From JAAZBG01 sp964390065 (GTDB lineage Bacteria > Fibrobacterota > Chitinivibrionia > Chitinivibrionales > Chitinispirillaceae): a DNA stretch of 64,000 nt. Position 1 is the first letter of the stretch. Every line of letters starts with the position of its first letter. The position numbers and the translations under genes were made by a program. Shown in pieces: positions 52,194 to 62,092 of this stretch. The stretch spans positions 1 to 64,000 of the forward strand of contig CAYMGX010000005.1 of NCBI GenBank assembly GCA_964390065.1. Direction: 5' to 3'. Under the pieces are notes generated by a model. The model saw only the letters and a program-made list of their open reading frames with translations. It searched no databases and was not told the origin of the DNA.

Positions 52194-53456
52194 TTACTTT
52201 TGATTGAGGACGATTATTTCAGTCTCAGCTTTTTTAAATAACGTTTTTTCCGGTCGCACCGGCTTGATCAGGAGCAGATCCGGTGTTCCATTATTGTCAA
52301 AATCATTATAGGCAAGATCACTGATAAAACCACTGAATGATCCCGATTTCCATAGCTGTTTAACCATACTGGTGCCTTCAAGGCCAAGTACTTCAAAATG
52401 TCCTCGTGTGTAAATTTTTGTTGTCTCAAGCATATTGTTAAACGCTTCATTGTTTTTTATACATACGATTTCGTCAATCCCGTCCTGATTGAAATCTGCC
52501 GTGATTGTTCTGACCGGAAGCATCGATACAGGATAAGATGATGCATCAGCTGACGGTAACCTGATTGTAAACGGATTGCCGCCATATTTTCCTTCGGACC
52601 CTGTAAGTACGCTGTTACCTGCCATGTCAATTAACTCAATATGTCCCGATGATGCAAGCGTTACAAACACCTGTGTGTTGTCCTGTTTGTTCTTAAGAAC
52701 AGAAAAACCATGAACAGATTTATCTGAGATCCGGATTTTATCTTTTACATGTATTGTGTTATTCATAAGTTCAAGATGGTACAGTTCACCCTTATGTGTT
52801 CCGGCATTAGAGTATTTTTGACCGATAAGTATTTTTTTATTATCAATTAAATCTGTTATCCGTAGCAGATACGGTACCCTTTTTTTTAGTATCGAAAAAT
52901 CATTATTTGTAAACGCAACGATCATCGACCGGTAGGAATCTGTACCAGTATTCGTTGCAGACAGATAGAATTCAGGTGATGAATCATTATCCATATCGGC
53001 AATGTCAATACTGACAAATGAAACACCGGCAGGTGCTTTAAATTCATAAAGTTTAGGGAAAGCCTTGTTTTTATAACGATATACGTATAACTTGTTATCA
53101 GTAAGAAGAATTGTCTCGTTGTATCCATCATTGTCAATATCGTAGATCGAAACACCCTTGATGGTCAGGGAAAATGCCTGTTTGTAAATCTCTTTGAAAT
53201 CAAGAGGTGTATTTTCATCTGATGTGATAGACGGATTAATCGGGGGGGCAGGCGTTTGTGCCGGCGCTGTAGCAGATGCCCGGTTTGCAGTGTCTGTCCG
53301 GGCAGCAGGTGAATTGATTAGTTCATCCGGAACAGATTCTGATGTATCAATTGTCTGCGGTATCAGCGAAATTTCTGGTTGAGCCTGTAACGAAGCAGCA
53401 ACAAATGATAACAACCAGAATCCAGCTATAACCGGTAGTAGTGTTCTGTTACTCAA
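52194..53456 (-). CDS. Exported FG-GAP/VCBS-type propeller protein
   Basis: 420 residues from a TTG at 53456 (GAGGAG 8 bases upstream). Signal peptide (1-25), a Pro/Ala/Thr-rich linker (about 45-80), then a propeller with calcium-loop motifs DIDNDGYNE, DMDNDSSPE, DFNQDGIDE and DFDNNGTPD, each followed by a strand such as TILLTDNKLYVY or IVCIKN. This is the FG-GAP pattern known from integrin-like repeats. Probable role: extracytoplasmic binding or scaffolding. It follows a small exported protein by 18 bases on the same strand, so they form an operon. Confidence 0.8.
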   Translation of the reverse strand: MSNRTLLPVIAGFWLLSFVAASLQAQPEISLIPQTIDTSESVPDELINSPAARTDTANRASATAPAQTPAPPINPSITSDENTPLDFKEIYKQAFSLTIKGVSIYDIDNDGYNETILLTDNKLYVYRYKNKAFPKLYEFKAPAGVSFVSIDIADMDNDSSPEFYLSATNTGTDSYRSMIVAFTNNDFSILKKRVPYLLRITDLIDNKKILIGQKYSNAGTHKGELYHLELMNNTIHVKDKIRISDKSVHGFSVLKNKQDNTQVFVTLASSGHIELIDMAGNSVLTGSEGKYGGNPFTIRLPSADASSYPVSMLPVRTITADFNQDGIDEIVCIKNNEAFNNMLETTKIYTRGHFEVLGLEGTSMVKQLWKSGSFSGFISDLAYNDFDNNGTPDLLLIKPVRPEKTLFKKAETEIIVLNQK

Positions 53457-53474
53457 TAGTAAACTCCTCGAAAA

Positions 53475-53756
53475 TTAAAATAGTGCAACATAATAATATA
53501 GTAGATTACGCAGATGATTCGGGATTAATCCCTGCCATTTTAAGATAGCGATTCCCCTGACCGGGATGCGAGCCTGATCATTATTGAAAAGTTTACTTTC
53601 CTTCGGTGTATACTCCCACTTGACAGCTCCGGTTCTCTGGATTTCAACAACAACACCAGCAAGCGAATCGAAACTCATGGATACCTTCGCGTAAGAAATT
53701 GAAACAAAAAGAAGTAAACATAACAGTATATCTGGTGATAACCGCAGTAAAATCAT
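53475..53756 (-). CDS. Small exported protein of unknown function
   Basis: 93 residues. A signal peptide (1-23, PDILLCLLLFVSISYA) is followed by about 70 residues with strand-like pieces (VSMSFDSLAGVVVEIQRTGAVKWEY, ARIPVRGIAILKW). The end LRNLLYYYVALF is hydrophobic. It precedes the FG-GAP protein by 18 bases and is probably its operon partner. No family recognised. Confidence 0.6.
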   Translation of the reverse strand: MILLRLSPDILLCLLLFVSISYAKVSMSFDSLAGVVVEIQRTGAVKWEYTPKESKLFNNDQARIPVRGIAILKWQGLIPNHLRNLLYYYVALF

Positions 53757-54038
53757 GGTAGTTTTTCCATATATAGTATGTCGTTATAGAGGTAAATCCA
53801 TTTTTGAGCAATAAATTTTAATCGCTGTTTGATATTTCCCGACGGTCGGTATTATTGGTGGTCAGGAGACCTATGTGGTATGTTTTTTGGCAAATTTGCA
53901 TTGTTTACTGTGAGTCCAGCTCTGTGAATAATGATTCGCACCTTCAAACTTCTCCTTGCACCACGACAAATAATGGGTTATTTTCATGTGATCAATATTT
54001 GGAATGGCAAAATAGTTTTATTATAAGGAGCGGTGTGA

Positions 54039-55883
54039 ATGGCAATTACATTACGGAGTGCAACAACAACCTCCGGACGCAGAATGGCGGGGGCAAGAAG
54101 TTTATGGCGTGCAAACGGGATGAAAGAGGAACAGATCGGTAAACCTGTTATCGCTATTGTCAATTCGTTTACACAGTTTGTACCCGGACACGTTCATCTG
54201 CATGATATTGGTCAGCATGTCAAGAAACTGATTGAAGAGCAGGGGTGCTTTGCTGCTGAATTCAATACAATTGCTATCGATGATGGTATTGCGATGGGAC
54301 ATGATGGAATGCTTTATTCGCTTCCGTCAAGAGAGCTGATAGCCGACAGTGTTGAATATATGGTAAATGCACATAAAGCCGATGCAATGATCTGTATATC
54401 AAACTGCGACAAGATCACTCCGGGAATGCTGATTGCAGCAATGAGACTAAACATACCGGCTATATTTGTAAGCGGTGGCCCGATGGAGGCTGGCAGGTTG
54501 AATGGTAAGAAGTACGATCTTATTGATGCAATGGTTATGGCTGCAGATAGCAGCGTTTCTGATAGCGAAATCGCTGCACTTGAGGTTGCCGCATGTCCGA
54601 CGTGCGGTTCATGTTCAGGAATGTTCACCGCAAATTCAATGAACTGCCTGACTGAAGCGCTTGGCCTTTCATTACCCGGAAATGGAACTGTAGTTGCAAC
54701 TCATAAGAACAGAATGAAACTTTTTGAAAAAGCTGCCAGACGAATTGTCGAAATGGCAAATGACTATTATGGTAAAGGTGATGCCAGTGTTCTGCCACGA
54801 TCAATCGCAACCTATGAAGCTTTCATGAATGCGATGTCGCTTGATATTGCAATGGGAGGGTCAACTAATACGGTACTTCATCTGCTTGCTGTTGCCCGTT
54901 CCGCAGAAGTAAACTTTACCATGAAAGATATCGATTCATTGTCAAGAAAGATTCCTGTTCTGTGTAAAGTAGCTCCGAATACACAGAAGTATCATATTGA
55001 GGATGTTAATCATGCCGGTGGTATACTTGGAATCCTGGGTGAACTCGCACGTGCAGGGTTGATTAACAAAAATGTAAATCGCGTTGATGGAGATACGCTT
55101 GAAACGATATTAACAACACATGATATTAAAAGTCCCGATTTATCGAAGGATGCGCGCCAGATATATCTAAGTGCTCCTGAAGGGGCCAAACGGAATCTTG
55201 TAATGGCATCACAGGAAAACTATTTCGATAATCTGGACAATGACCGGGCGGAGGGATGTATTCGTGATACTGCCCATTCTTATAGTAAGGATGGTGGACT
55301 TGCTGTACTTTTTGGGAATATTGCTGAAAACGGGTGTATTGTCAAAACCGCAGGTGTTGATGAATCAATTTTCAAGTTTAGTGGAAAAGCGCGGGTGTAT
55401 GATTCACAGGAAGAAGCATGTGACGGTATTCTAAGTGAAGTTGAAGCTGGCGATGTTGTGGTGATTCGCTATGAGGGGCCAAAAGGCGGACCCGGAATGC
55501 AGGAAATGCTCTATCCTACATCATATATTAAATCACGTCATCTGGGAAAACAGTGTGCATTGATTACCGATGGACGCTTTTCCGGAGGAACATCCGGATT
55601 GTCAATCGGGCATGCCTCACCTGAAGCAGCTTCGGGTGGCGCGATCGGGCTCATTCAGGCCGGGGATATTATTGAGATCGATATTCCCGCGAGATCTATT
55701 AATGTTAAGATATCAAAGGAAACACTTGACGCAAGGCGTAATGAGGAACTTGCAAAGGGTGATAAAGCATTCAAGCCTGCAAAACGTATACGAAACATAT
55801 CGCAGGCACTAAAAGCATATGCACTGTTTGCGTCATCTGCAGATCAGGGAGCTGTGCGCTGTCTGCCGGGTGAAAAGGAATAA
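54039..55883 (+). CDS. ilvD: Dihydroxy-acid dehydratase IlvD
   Basis: 614 residues, the usual family length. The iron-sulfur cluster cysteines lie in MICISNCDKITPGML and ACPTCGSCSGMFTANSMNCL; the start of the mature enzyme SGRRMAGARSLWRANGMKEE and the end RFSGGTSGLSIGHASPEAA are typical. It dehydrates 2,3-dihydroxy-3-methyl(butanoate/pentanoate) in valine, leucine and isoleucine synthesis. GGAG lies 8 bases before the ATG. It is followed after 5 bases by a SIS-domain isomerase gene and then a cation exporter, an unusual grouping that suggests an operon of convenience. No branched-chain attenuator was recognised upstream. Confidence 0.97.
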   Translation: MAITLRSATTTSGRRMAGARSLWRANGMKEEQIGKPVIAIVNSFTQFVPGHVHLHDIGQHVKKLIEEQGCFAAEFNTIAIDDGIAMGHDGMLYSLPSRELIADSVEYMVNAHKADAMICISNCDKITPGMLIAAMRLNIPAIFVSGGPMEAGRLNGKKYDLIDAMVMAADSSVSDSEIAALEVAACPTCGSCSGMFTANSMNCLTEALGLSLPGNGTVVATHKNRMKLFEKAARRIVEMANDYYGKGDASVLPRSIATYEAFMNAMSLDIAMGGSTNTVLHLLAVARSAEVNFTMKDIDSLSRKIPVLCKVAPNTQKYHIEDVNHAGGILGILGELARAGLINKNVNRVDGDTLETILTTHDIKSPDLSKDARQIYLSAPEGAKRNLVMASQENYFDNLDNDRAEGCIRDTAHSYSKDGGLAVLFGNIAENGCIVKTAGVDESIFKFSGKARVYDSQEEACDGILSEVEAGDVVVIRYEGPKGGPGMQEMLYPTSYIKSRHLGKQCALITDGRFSGGTSGLSIGHASPEAASGGAIGLIQAGDIIEIDIPARSINVKISKETLDARRNEELAKGDKAFKPAKRIRNISQALKAYALFASSADQGAVRCLPGEKE

Positions 55884-55888
55884 CTATC

Positions 55889-56542
55889 ATGAAAAATAGT
55901 ACTAAAATTCTTTTTGATGCATGCATGGAAAAATATCCGTCACTGCATGCCTGCAGCGAGGAGATAATGAATGCGTTTGATGCACTGTTGAAATGTTTTA
56001 CTAATGGTGGTAAAGTACTTGTCTGTGGAAATGGTGGAAGTGCTGCGGATGCAGAACATATCGTTGGTGAATTTATGAAAAAATTCAAAGTTCTGCGTCC
56101 TGTTAATAATGCGTTTGTTAACAAAATGAAGGAACTCGGATTTGATGATGCAGAACTGCTTGCATCAAAACTTGAAACCGGTTTGCCTGCAATATCACTT
56201 GTCAGTCAGACATCACTCATTACCGCTGTTGTCAATGATGTCGGAGGTGAATATATATTCGCACAACAGGTGTACGGGTATGGAAAACCTAATGATGTTC
56301 TTATCGCATTAAGTACATCAGGGAACAGTGCAAATGTTGTAGCTGCAGTTAAAGTTGCCCGTGCACTTGGAATGGCTGTGATTGGATTTACAAACATGAT
56401 AGGCGGAAAAATGAAAGATCTTTGCACTATTAATATATGTGTGCCTGATACGGTTACCTTTCAGATTCAGGAACTTCATCTTCCGGTGTACCACCTGCTT
56501 TGTGCTATGGTTGAAGAGGAAATTTTCGGAGTTCAAATGTAA
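55889..56542 (+). CDS. gmhA: Phosphoheptose isomerase GmhA-like (SIS domain)
   Basis: 217 residues. SIS-domain motifs VLVCGNGGSAADAEHIVGEF and DVLIALSTSGNSANVVAAVKVARALGM, and the C-terminal QIQELHLPVYHLLCAMVEEEIF, match GmhA. There is an insertion of about 20 residues after the FMKKFK segment (VNKMKELGFDDAELLASKLET) compared with E. coli GmhA, which is also seen in some homologs from other phyla. It converts sedoheptulose 7-phosphate into D-glycero-D-manno-heptose 7-phosphate for LPS core or other heptosides. The stop overlaps the next start (TAATG). Confidence 0.85.
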   Translation: MKNSTKILFDACMEKYPSLHACSEEIMNAFDALLKCFTNGGKVLVCGNGGSAADAEHIVGEFMKKFKVLRPVNNAFVNKMKELGFDDAELLASKLETGLPAISLVSQTSLITAVVNDVGGEYIFAQQVYGYGKPNDVLIALSTSGNSANVVAAVKVARALGMAVIGFTNMIGGKMKDLCTINICVPDTVTFQIQELHLPVYHLLCAMVEEEIFGVQM

Positions 56543-57468
56543 TGGCAGACAACCTGACGGAATTACATCCCGGTAGTCCTGTTCGAACAGTACTGGTTAA
56601 CCGTGTTGTCAATCTTGGATTGATCAGTAACATAGTTCTTGCCGTGCTTAAAATTGTTATTGGTCTTACGGGGCACAGCCGGGCACTGCTTGCTGATGGT
56701 GTCAACTCGTGTTCTGATGTCGCCTATTATATTGTCGTTAAAATTTTTACTGCGATAGCGGGTAAGCCAGCAGATAAGGAACACCCCTTTGGGCATCACC
56801 AGATGGAAAGTATTGCTGCTGTTGTAGTCGGAGCATTTATCATTACTACTGCAATTGCAATTTTTTGGGATTCTGTCAATACGGTATTTGATCTGGTTAC
56901 TGGTGAATATGAAGTAAAAAGTAGTATGCAGGTTTTGACATTTGCAACAGCGCTGTTTACTGTTGCATTAAAGCTGGCATTGTATTTTTATACCCGTAGT
57001 GTAGCACAATCAACTAAAAATGTAAGTGCTATGGCACTGATGTACGATCACCGTAACGATATTTTTGCTTCCCTTGGTGCTGCTGTGGGCATTGGTCTTG
57101 GATGGCTTAACATACCATTGGGTGATCCTGTTGCAGGAGCAGTGGTGGCGCTTCTGGTATTGAAGACAGGGGTGAAAATCCTGCGGGAATCATCAGATGA
57201 GCTTATGGATACAGTTCCCGGTGATGAACTTGAAAAACAGATACGCAACGTTATTTCTCCCATGACCGATGTCTTAACCGTTGAGGAAATAAATGCACAC
57301 CGCTTCGGGCCTTACCTTGTTGTAAATATAACAATTGGCGTTGACGGAACAATGAGTGTTGCCAATGGTGATAGAATTGCTACAAGAATAGAAAATACAC
57401 TCTGTAATGAAATAGAACTGCTTCAAAGAGTGTATGTTCATTATCATCCCGCTAAAAATACGGGATGA
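56542..57468 (+). CDS. Cation diffusion facilitator (CDF) metal exporter
   Basis: 308 residues. Six TM helices; the metal-site motifs are SRALLADGVNSCSDVAYY (helix 2), KEHPFGHHQMESIAA (after helix 2/3) and MYDHRNDIFASLGA (helix 5, H-x-x-x-D). The cytosolic domain starts at PGDELEKQIRNVIS and ends with the MTDVLTVEEINAHRFG and HYHPAKN histidines. It exports divalent cations such as Zn2+, Fe2+ or Mn2+ by proton antiport; the metal is not deducible. It overlaps the gmhA stop by one base, so translation is coupled. Confidence 0.92.
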   Translation: MADNLTELHPGSPVRTVLVNRVVNLGLISNIVLAVLKIVIGLTGHSRALLADGVNSCSDVAYYIVVKIFTAIAGKPADKEHPFGHHQMESIAAVVVGAFIITTAIAIFWDSVNTVFDLVTGEYEVKSSMQVLTFATALFTVALKLALYFYTRSVAQSTKNVSAMALMYDHRNDIFASLGAAVGIGLGWLNIPLGDPVAGAVVALLVLKTGVKILRESSDELMDTVPGDELEKQIRNVISPMTDVLTVEEINAHRFGPYLVVNITIGVDGTMSVANGDRIATRIENTLCNEIELLQRVYVHYHPAKNTG

Positions 57469-57501
57469 TATCATAATACACTTGTTCAGTTAAATATATC
57501 T

Positions 57502-57523
57502 CAAATTCCGACAATGGAATTTG
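57502..57523. terminator. Terminator candidate between CDF and TonB genes
   Basis: CAAATTCC (57502-57509) / GGAATTTG (57516-57523), loop GACAAT, extended by A-T pairs on both sides, between convergent genes. T-rich sequence follows on both strands. Confidence 0.6.
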
Positions 57524-57564
57524 AAATATATTTATAATTTATGGAAGGAATTCTGCTGGAGTGG

Positions 57565-58302
57565 TTACAGCTCGCTATACTCAATTTCCTGTATAAATCT
57601 GTTGACTATCACTCTCTCGCCTTTGTAAATAAAGGGTTTGAATTTCCAGGTAAGCAGCGTCCGCTTTACTTCATCGGACATAGATTTATGAGGGGCGCTT
57701 TTAATCTGTACATCGGTAACCTTGCCATTTTCGTCTATTGATAATATGGCGATGACTGTACCGGTGATTCCAAGGTCCTGCGCAATAGGGGGGTATGCAG
57801 GTTTCGGGGCATAAAGCTTTACCGGTATTAATCCTGTCACCCCTGCATCAACGGTGCCAAAAACGGTTCCCTGCCGTGCAGAAATCTGTGATGTTTGCTG
57901 CGGTGGTGTTTGCGATACTGGTCCGGGTTCCGGTTGTGATGTTCCCTGGGAGATGGAGACTGCGCTTTGCTCATTTTGCGCATTATCACCTGCAATTACC
58001 TCTGGAGCTGTCGTTTCAACAGGAACCTGGGGCTGCTCCTGATTCTGCTGAGAAGGTTGATTTTTGGATTCTGTAGTTTTTTGCTTTTGAGGCGCGGTCT
58101 TTTTTTTCACTTCCGGTTGAGGCGTCGCTATGTCAGGTGTTCCGCGTTGCAATTCGACAACATTAAAGGTTTTACGTTTATAAGGAGTATGTTTTTGTGG
58201 CGGAATCAAAAAAAACAGGATAATCACAACACCATGAAGAACAAGCGAAAGTAGAATGATAATGATATTAAAAAGTCTGGTATTCTCAAGTTTTTCATTC
58301 AT
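57565..58302 (-). CDS. tonB: TonB family energy transducer
   Basis: 245 residues. N-terminal TM helix (about 11-33, NIIIILLSLVLHGVVIILFFLI) with the SxxxH-like LSLVLHG. A Pro/Gln/Lys-rich periplasmic linker covers about 50-145 (TPQPEVKKKTAPQKQK). The TonB C-terminal domain follows (about 163-245: KPAYPPIAQDLGITGTVIAIL ... IDENGKVTDVQIKSAPHKSM ... LLTWKFKP). It couples inner-membrane proton motive force to outer-membrane receptors. No ExbB/ExbD genes are in the window. Monocistronic. Confidence 0.88.
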   Translation of the reverse strand: MNEKLENTRLFNIIIILLSLVLHGVVIILFFLIPPQKHTPYKRKTFNVVELQRGTPDIATPQPEVKKKTAPQKQKTTESKNQPSQQNQEQPQVPVETTAPEVIAGDNAQNEQSAVSISQGTSQPEPGPVSQTPPQQTSQISARQGTVFGTVDAGVTGLIPVKLYAPKPAYPPIAQDLGITGTVIAILSIDENGKVTDVQIKSAPHKSMSDEVKRTLLTWKFKPFIYKGERVIVNRFIQEIEYSEL

Positions 58303-58588
58303 TGATTAAATATACTTAATGTAAATCGGGTTTGAAAATCCAGATAGTTTGATGTATTTGTTGGTCTGCCGGTCCCTGGTTGGCTTCAGAAAATTCTCTT
58401 GGTAACAGTGATTCTGTGGAGAATATTAAATGTGGTATCAAATTCTGCAAGGTGCGCTCAGAAACAAATAAACGTGACCCAAGGAATACTCCTTTTGGTA
58501 CACGTTTCTATAGTTGTCTATGAATAAACTGCAAGAGGTTTCAAGCTGGTATGCAATATAACACTGTAATGACATGTCATTAATAGTA

Positions 58589-59305
58589 TCAGGTGTTAAC
58601 CAGATATTTTGCTGCAATAGATTCGAGAGCAACAGCAGCAGTCTTTTTCTGAAGCAGCACTTCAAGGCTGTCAAGATCGGATTTCCAAACAACATCACCG
58701 GGAGCAACCAGGCACACTGCATGATCTGAGTATTCGTCAGAGAGTAGTCCGTTATTAATGTAGTAATGTTTTTTACACATTTCTGCCGGATAAGACCGGA
58801 GCATTGGAGGAATATCGATTGGTTTAAACCATAATTTTATCTCACGCTCAGCATCAATGTCATTCGCTGATGCATGAATCAGATTTTCCATCTGACTATC
58901 GATAACTTTACCGTTTTGATCATTAATGATATGTGTCATACCCAGTGACCGGATACACCCAGGTTTCTGTTCTCTTGCTTTAACCGGATCTGTTGGTCCA
59001 CAAACATCCCGAACCACTTTTACGGCATCGATACCCTGAAATACAAGGGCGACGACTCGTTGACGATGCGGTTCGTTTGCAAAATGCCGCCTGCCTGCGA
59101 TATAGTCAATCACAGAGGGGAAAAAGCTTTTCCCCTTATGTTCTGCATAATGCTCTTCTGCAAGCATTGTACTTACGTGAACTACTTTCATTCCGGCAAT
59201 AATTAAGCCTGTATTAAACTCTGAAAGCATGGTAAGAAGATAGCCGGACAGTGAATTTTTTAATGCATCCGGTTTGAAAAGAACCAATGTTTGCGAAGAA
59301 CCCAT
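58589..59305 (-). CDS. ndk: Nucleoside-diphosphate kinase with extended C-terminus
   Basis: 238 residues against about 140 for usual Ndk. The kinase core is clear: TLVLFKPDALKNSLSGYLL at the start, HYAEHKGKSFFPSVIDYI, VALVFQGIDAVKVVRDVCGPTDP, and NLIHASAND with the phospho-acceptor His144. The core carries an insert (MTHIINDQNGKVIDSQME) before the active site. The last 75 residues (PIDIPPMLRSYPAEMCKKHYYINN ... SLEVLLQKKTAAVALESIAAKYLV) are extra. It phosphorylates NDPs in the cytosol. AAAGGCGG lies before the ATG. Monocistronic. Confidence 0.85.
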   Translation of the reverse strand: MGSSQTLVLFKPDALKNSLSGYLLTMLSEFNTGLIIAGMKVVHVSTMLAEEHYAEHKGKSFFPSVIDYIAGRRHFANEPHRQRVVALVFQGIDAVKVVRDVCGPTDPVKAREQKPGCIRSLGMTHIINDQNGKVIDSQMENLIHASANDIDAEREIKLWFKPIDIPPMLRSYPAEMCKKHYYINNGLLSDEYSDHAVCLVAPGDVVWKSDLDSLEVLLQKKTAAVALESIAAKYLVNT

Positions 59306-59829
59306 TTTGTAGCCGCCTTTTTAAATATTTGTTGCTCTAGTTTTTTAAACCAATTCGATGCATTTTAAGTTTGTACAGGTAAACGGACAATGTTGGATTT
59401 GTTTTTGAATGTTAGTGGAAATTTTTAACCACAGACAAATGTCGTTAATGAGACGAACACAGACTATTCCAATAGACTTGGATCTTGAAAACAGCACATT
59501 CTGATCGGAATTTTCCTGAATATAATAAAAAATAAGTGATCTCATAGAAACAGACAAAAAGAGAAATTTTAAACTTGTTATTTGCCCGGACACCCTTTAA
59601 AGATTAAGTAAAATGCTATTGATATTTCTTATAGACTGATAATAATATTTTTTTAACTTAATCTGTAAATATAGTGTTTGTATTATGCTGGTACAAGCAA
59701 TTTAGTGAATTTTTCCAGAGATACAACACTAATTACAATAGTGAAAAAGTAAGAAAAGTTTCTGGTGATAATGCACTATTTTATCCGCGTTGATAAACGG
59801 AAAATGGTCAGTAATATGAGTAAATGAAA
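59306..59829. other. Intergenic region
   Basis: 524 AT-rich bases upstream of the ndk gene and downstream of the acyltransferase gene. No supported gene, RNA gene or clear terminator was seen. Confidence 0.4.
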
Positions 59830-60708
59830 TCAGTTGTAACCGATGATATTTCTGTATCGTTTGTGAAACCATCCGAAGTAATGTTCCGGATAGTTGCGGA
59901 TCCATTGTGAAATAATGTCATTGTGTTGTTGCTGAAGCAATGCAATCGCCTTATCATCAGAGAGTCCTGTTGTATCAGGGTTTTGAATTCTGTCAATATA
60001 GATGTCATAGGAACCATCTGGCTGCATTATTGAATAGGTGGGAACAACGGCACAATTTGTTTTTCTTACAATTCCTGCGACCGTGCGAACCGTATTTGCG
60101 TCTTTACCAAGAAACGGTACCATGGTCCCGTGGGCTCCTGCATGTTGATCAATAAGAATGGCGACAACACCCTTTTGCTTACCAAGAACGTCCATCATTT
60201 TTCGCAGTGCCTGTTGTGCGTAAATTGTGGTAACACCTGTTGAACTGCGTTTATTGGCGAGCCATTTATCAACATATTGATTGTTCATCGGCTTGGCGAT
60301 GACATTTAACTTGTCAATGGTTTTTCCATAAATCTGTGCGAGGATTTCCCAATTGCCAATATGTGCAAGAATCGCAATTACCCCATTTTTTTCATCAATA
60401 GCGTTTTGAATTTTTTCAAAGTTGTGAACCCGGTACGGTATTTTTGTATCGCCGGTTCTGAGAAAATCACTGATATATCGCCCCATCATCATGTAAAGTT
60501 TTGGTACGATTGTGTCAATCTGATCATTGCTCCAGTATTCGCAGTAACGCAAATTTCCGTAGATCGTTTTTTTAAAAGGTTTGAAAATAGTGAGTAGTAT
60601 GCCGGCGAATGATCCCAGCAGTAAGGTGATTCTGCGTGGCAGAATACCAACAAGTTTCTGGACAACAATAAGTGTATAATATTCAAGTTTATGAGTAGAA
60701 AGTTTCAA
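59830..60708 (-). CDS. Lysophospholipid/lipid A acyltransferase (LpxL/HtrB family)
   Basis: 292 residues. Membrane anchor near the N-terminus (VQKLVGILPRRITLLLGSFAGILL). The acyltransferase catalytic motif is AILAHIGNWEILA, in the H-x4-(D/E) form, with DQHAGAHGTMVPFLGKDANTVRTVAGIVRKT and VVPTYSIMQPDGSYDIYIDRI further on, as in lipid A late acyltransferases. The end HNDIISQWIRNYPEHYFGWFHKRY is also typical. It adds an acyl chain to a lipid A precursor at the inner membrane. Start TTG at 60708 after AGGG. It fits an LPS-producing cell together with lptD nearby. Confidence 0.88.
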   Translation of the reverse strand: MKLSTHKLEYYTLIVVQKLVGILPRRITLLLGSFAGILLTIFKPFKKTIYGNLRYCEYWSNDQIDTIVPKLYMMMGRYISDFLRTGDTKIPYRVHNFEKIQNAIDEKNGVIAILAHIGNWEILAQIYGKTIDKLNVIAKPMNNQYVDKWLANKRSSTGVTTIYAQQALRKMMDVLGKQKGVVAILIDQHAGAHGTMVPFLGKDANTVRTVAGIVRKTNCAVVPTYSIMQPDGSYDIYIDRIQNPDTTGLSDDKAIALLQQQHNDIISQWIRNYPEHYFGWFHKRYRNIIGYN

Positions 60709-61041
60709 AAGAATACCCTGTTATAATCTGGTTATGTTATTTCTCTATAAAATATAATGTAACAATTATTCATCCTACCGGTATTTTGGGGATTTCGATA
60801 ACCCTGAGTCAGATGTTTTTAATAATTTCAATTACCTGATTTAGAATATCATTTTTTCCTATTAATCGTTTTTGTAGCAGAAGTTATAAAAAGCAATGTA
60901 CTTGCATGGTATACAAGTAGTTTATCTGAGTAACTTTGCTGTAATCACAGTATACGTATAAACTGTCATGTCCACAAAAATGATTAACATATCATCAGAA
61001 TTAATTGTATTTTAGGAGCTCAATGCAACTAAGGGGTGATA
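60709..61041. other. Intergenic region between divergent genes
   Basis: 333 AT-rich bases that should carry the promoters of both genes. Nothing else recognised. AAGGGG at 61031-61036 serves the next start. Confidence 0.4.
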
Positions 61042-62031
61042 ATGTTTGATGGTATTGTGATGTTTAGTGGCGGGCTTGATAGTACGATTGTTGCGCATCA
61101 TTTAAAATCAATGGGGCTCAGGATAAAGCTGGTACATTATGTGCTGCCGTTCTATTCAGGTATCGGATTTACACATAAGAGTGTTTGTAAGGCAGCAGAA
61201 TCACTTGGACTTGAACTTGAAATAATTGAAGAGGGGTTGGAGTTTGCATCAATGATGAAAAATCCGTATTTTGGATTTGGAAAGAATGCAAATCCGTGTG
61301 TTGACTGCAGGATACGGCGTTTAATACATGTGAAAACTATCATGCAGAATTGTGGTGCATCATTTATTGCAACAGGTGAGGTTGCGGGTCAGCGACCGAT
61401 GTCGCAGAGAATCAATATGATGAACTCGATTGAGAAACGGGCTGATGTTAAAGGGATTCTTTTACGTCCGCTTTCCGCGAAACATTTTCCACCAACCATT
61501 GCAGAGGAAAAAGGCCTCGTTGACAGAGAGAAACTATTTGACCTGAAAGGGCGTAGCAGGCATTTTCAACTTGAGTACTCAAAGAAACATAATCTTGTAC
61601 ACGGAGCACCGGCGGGCGGATGTGTCCTTACCATGATTGATCCATCAAATCGTTTTCACGAACTGGCAAAATATTCTCCTGATTTTGGAATAAACGAACT
61701 GAAACTCATTGCCTATGGCCGTCATTTCAGAATTTCTGACAAATGCAAATGTATTGTCGCGCGAAATAACAGCGAAAATCAGATACTGCTGAAACTTCTT
61801 GAACCTGATAACAATTATCTTGAAATGGCAAATACATTGGGGCCGATAGGGTTGATTCGTGGAGAATACACAGAATCCGACCTTTCACAATGTGCATCAC
61901 TGCTTGCACGCTATTCAAAAGAGAAAAATGCAGATTCTGCTAATGTCAAGCTTGTTGTCAATGAAAGTAATATCAAAACAGTACAAGTAAAACCAGCTGC
62001 CGACGAAATCTGCGAGAAGTTAAGAATTTGA
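61042..62031 (+). CDS. PP-loop ATP pyrophosphatase, tRNA thiolation-like
   Basis: 329 residues from the ATG at 61042 (AAGGGG 5 bases upstream). The PP-loop VMFSGGLDSTIVAHHL opens the protein. NPCVDCRIRRL, a Cys-pair typical of thiouridylase-like enzymes, lies at about 92-102. GASFIATGEVAGQRPMSQR and LLRPLSAKHFPPT form the rest of the adenylation domain, and GAPAGGCVLT is the next motif. The C-terminal 110 residues are a separate alpha/beta domain. It resembles MnmA/ThiI relatives that adenylate and thiolate a tRNA base, but is not a canonical member of either. Cytoplasmic, monocistronic. Confidence 0.75.
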   Translation: MFDGIVMFSGGLDSTIVAHHLKSMGLRIKLVHYVLPFYSGIGFTHKSVCKAAESLGLELEIIEEGLEFASMMKNPYFGFGKNANPCVDCRIRRLIHVKTIMQNCGASFIATGEVAGQRPMSQRINMMNSIEKRADVKGILLRPLSAKHFPPTIAEEKGLVDREKLFDLKGRSRHFQLEYSKKHNLVHGAPAGGCVLTMIDPSNRFHELAKYSPDFGINELKLIAYGRHFRISDKCKCIVARNNSENQILLKLLEPDNNYLEMANTLGPIGLIRGEYTESDLSQCASLLARYSKEKNADSANVKLVVNESNIKTVQVKPAADEICEKLRI

Positions 62032-62092
62032 GGATAGGATCAGCAGTTTTCTGTTTTCTACTGGCTACTGAATTCTGAATTCTCTTCCCAAC

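Noticed and set aside
53855..54142. 95-codon ORF overlapping the ilvD start
   Set aside because: ilvD has a strong ribosome site and the full family N-terminus in a different frame.
59345..59593. 82-codon minus-strand ORF upstream of the Ndk gene
   Set aside because: No start signal, compositionally like non-coding AT-rich DNA.
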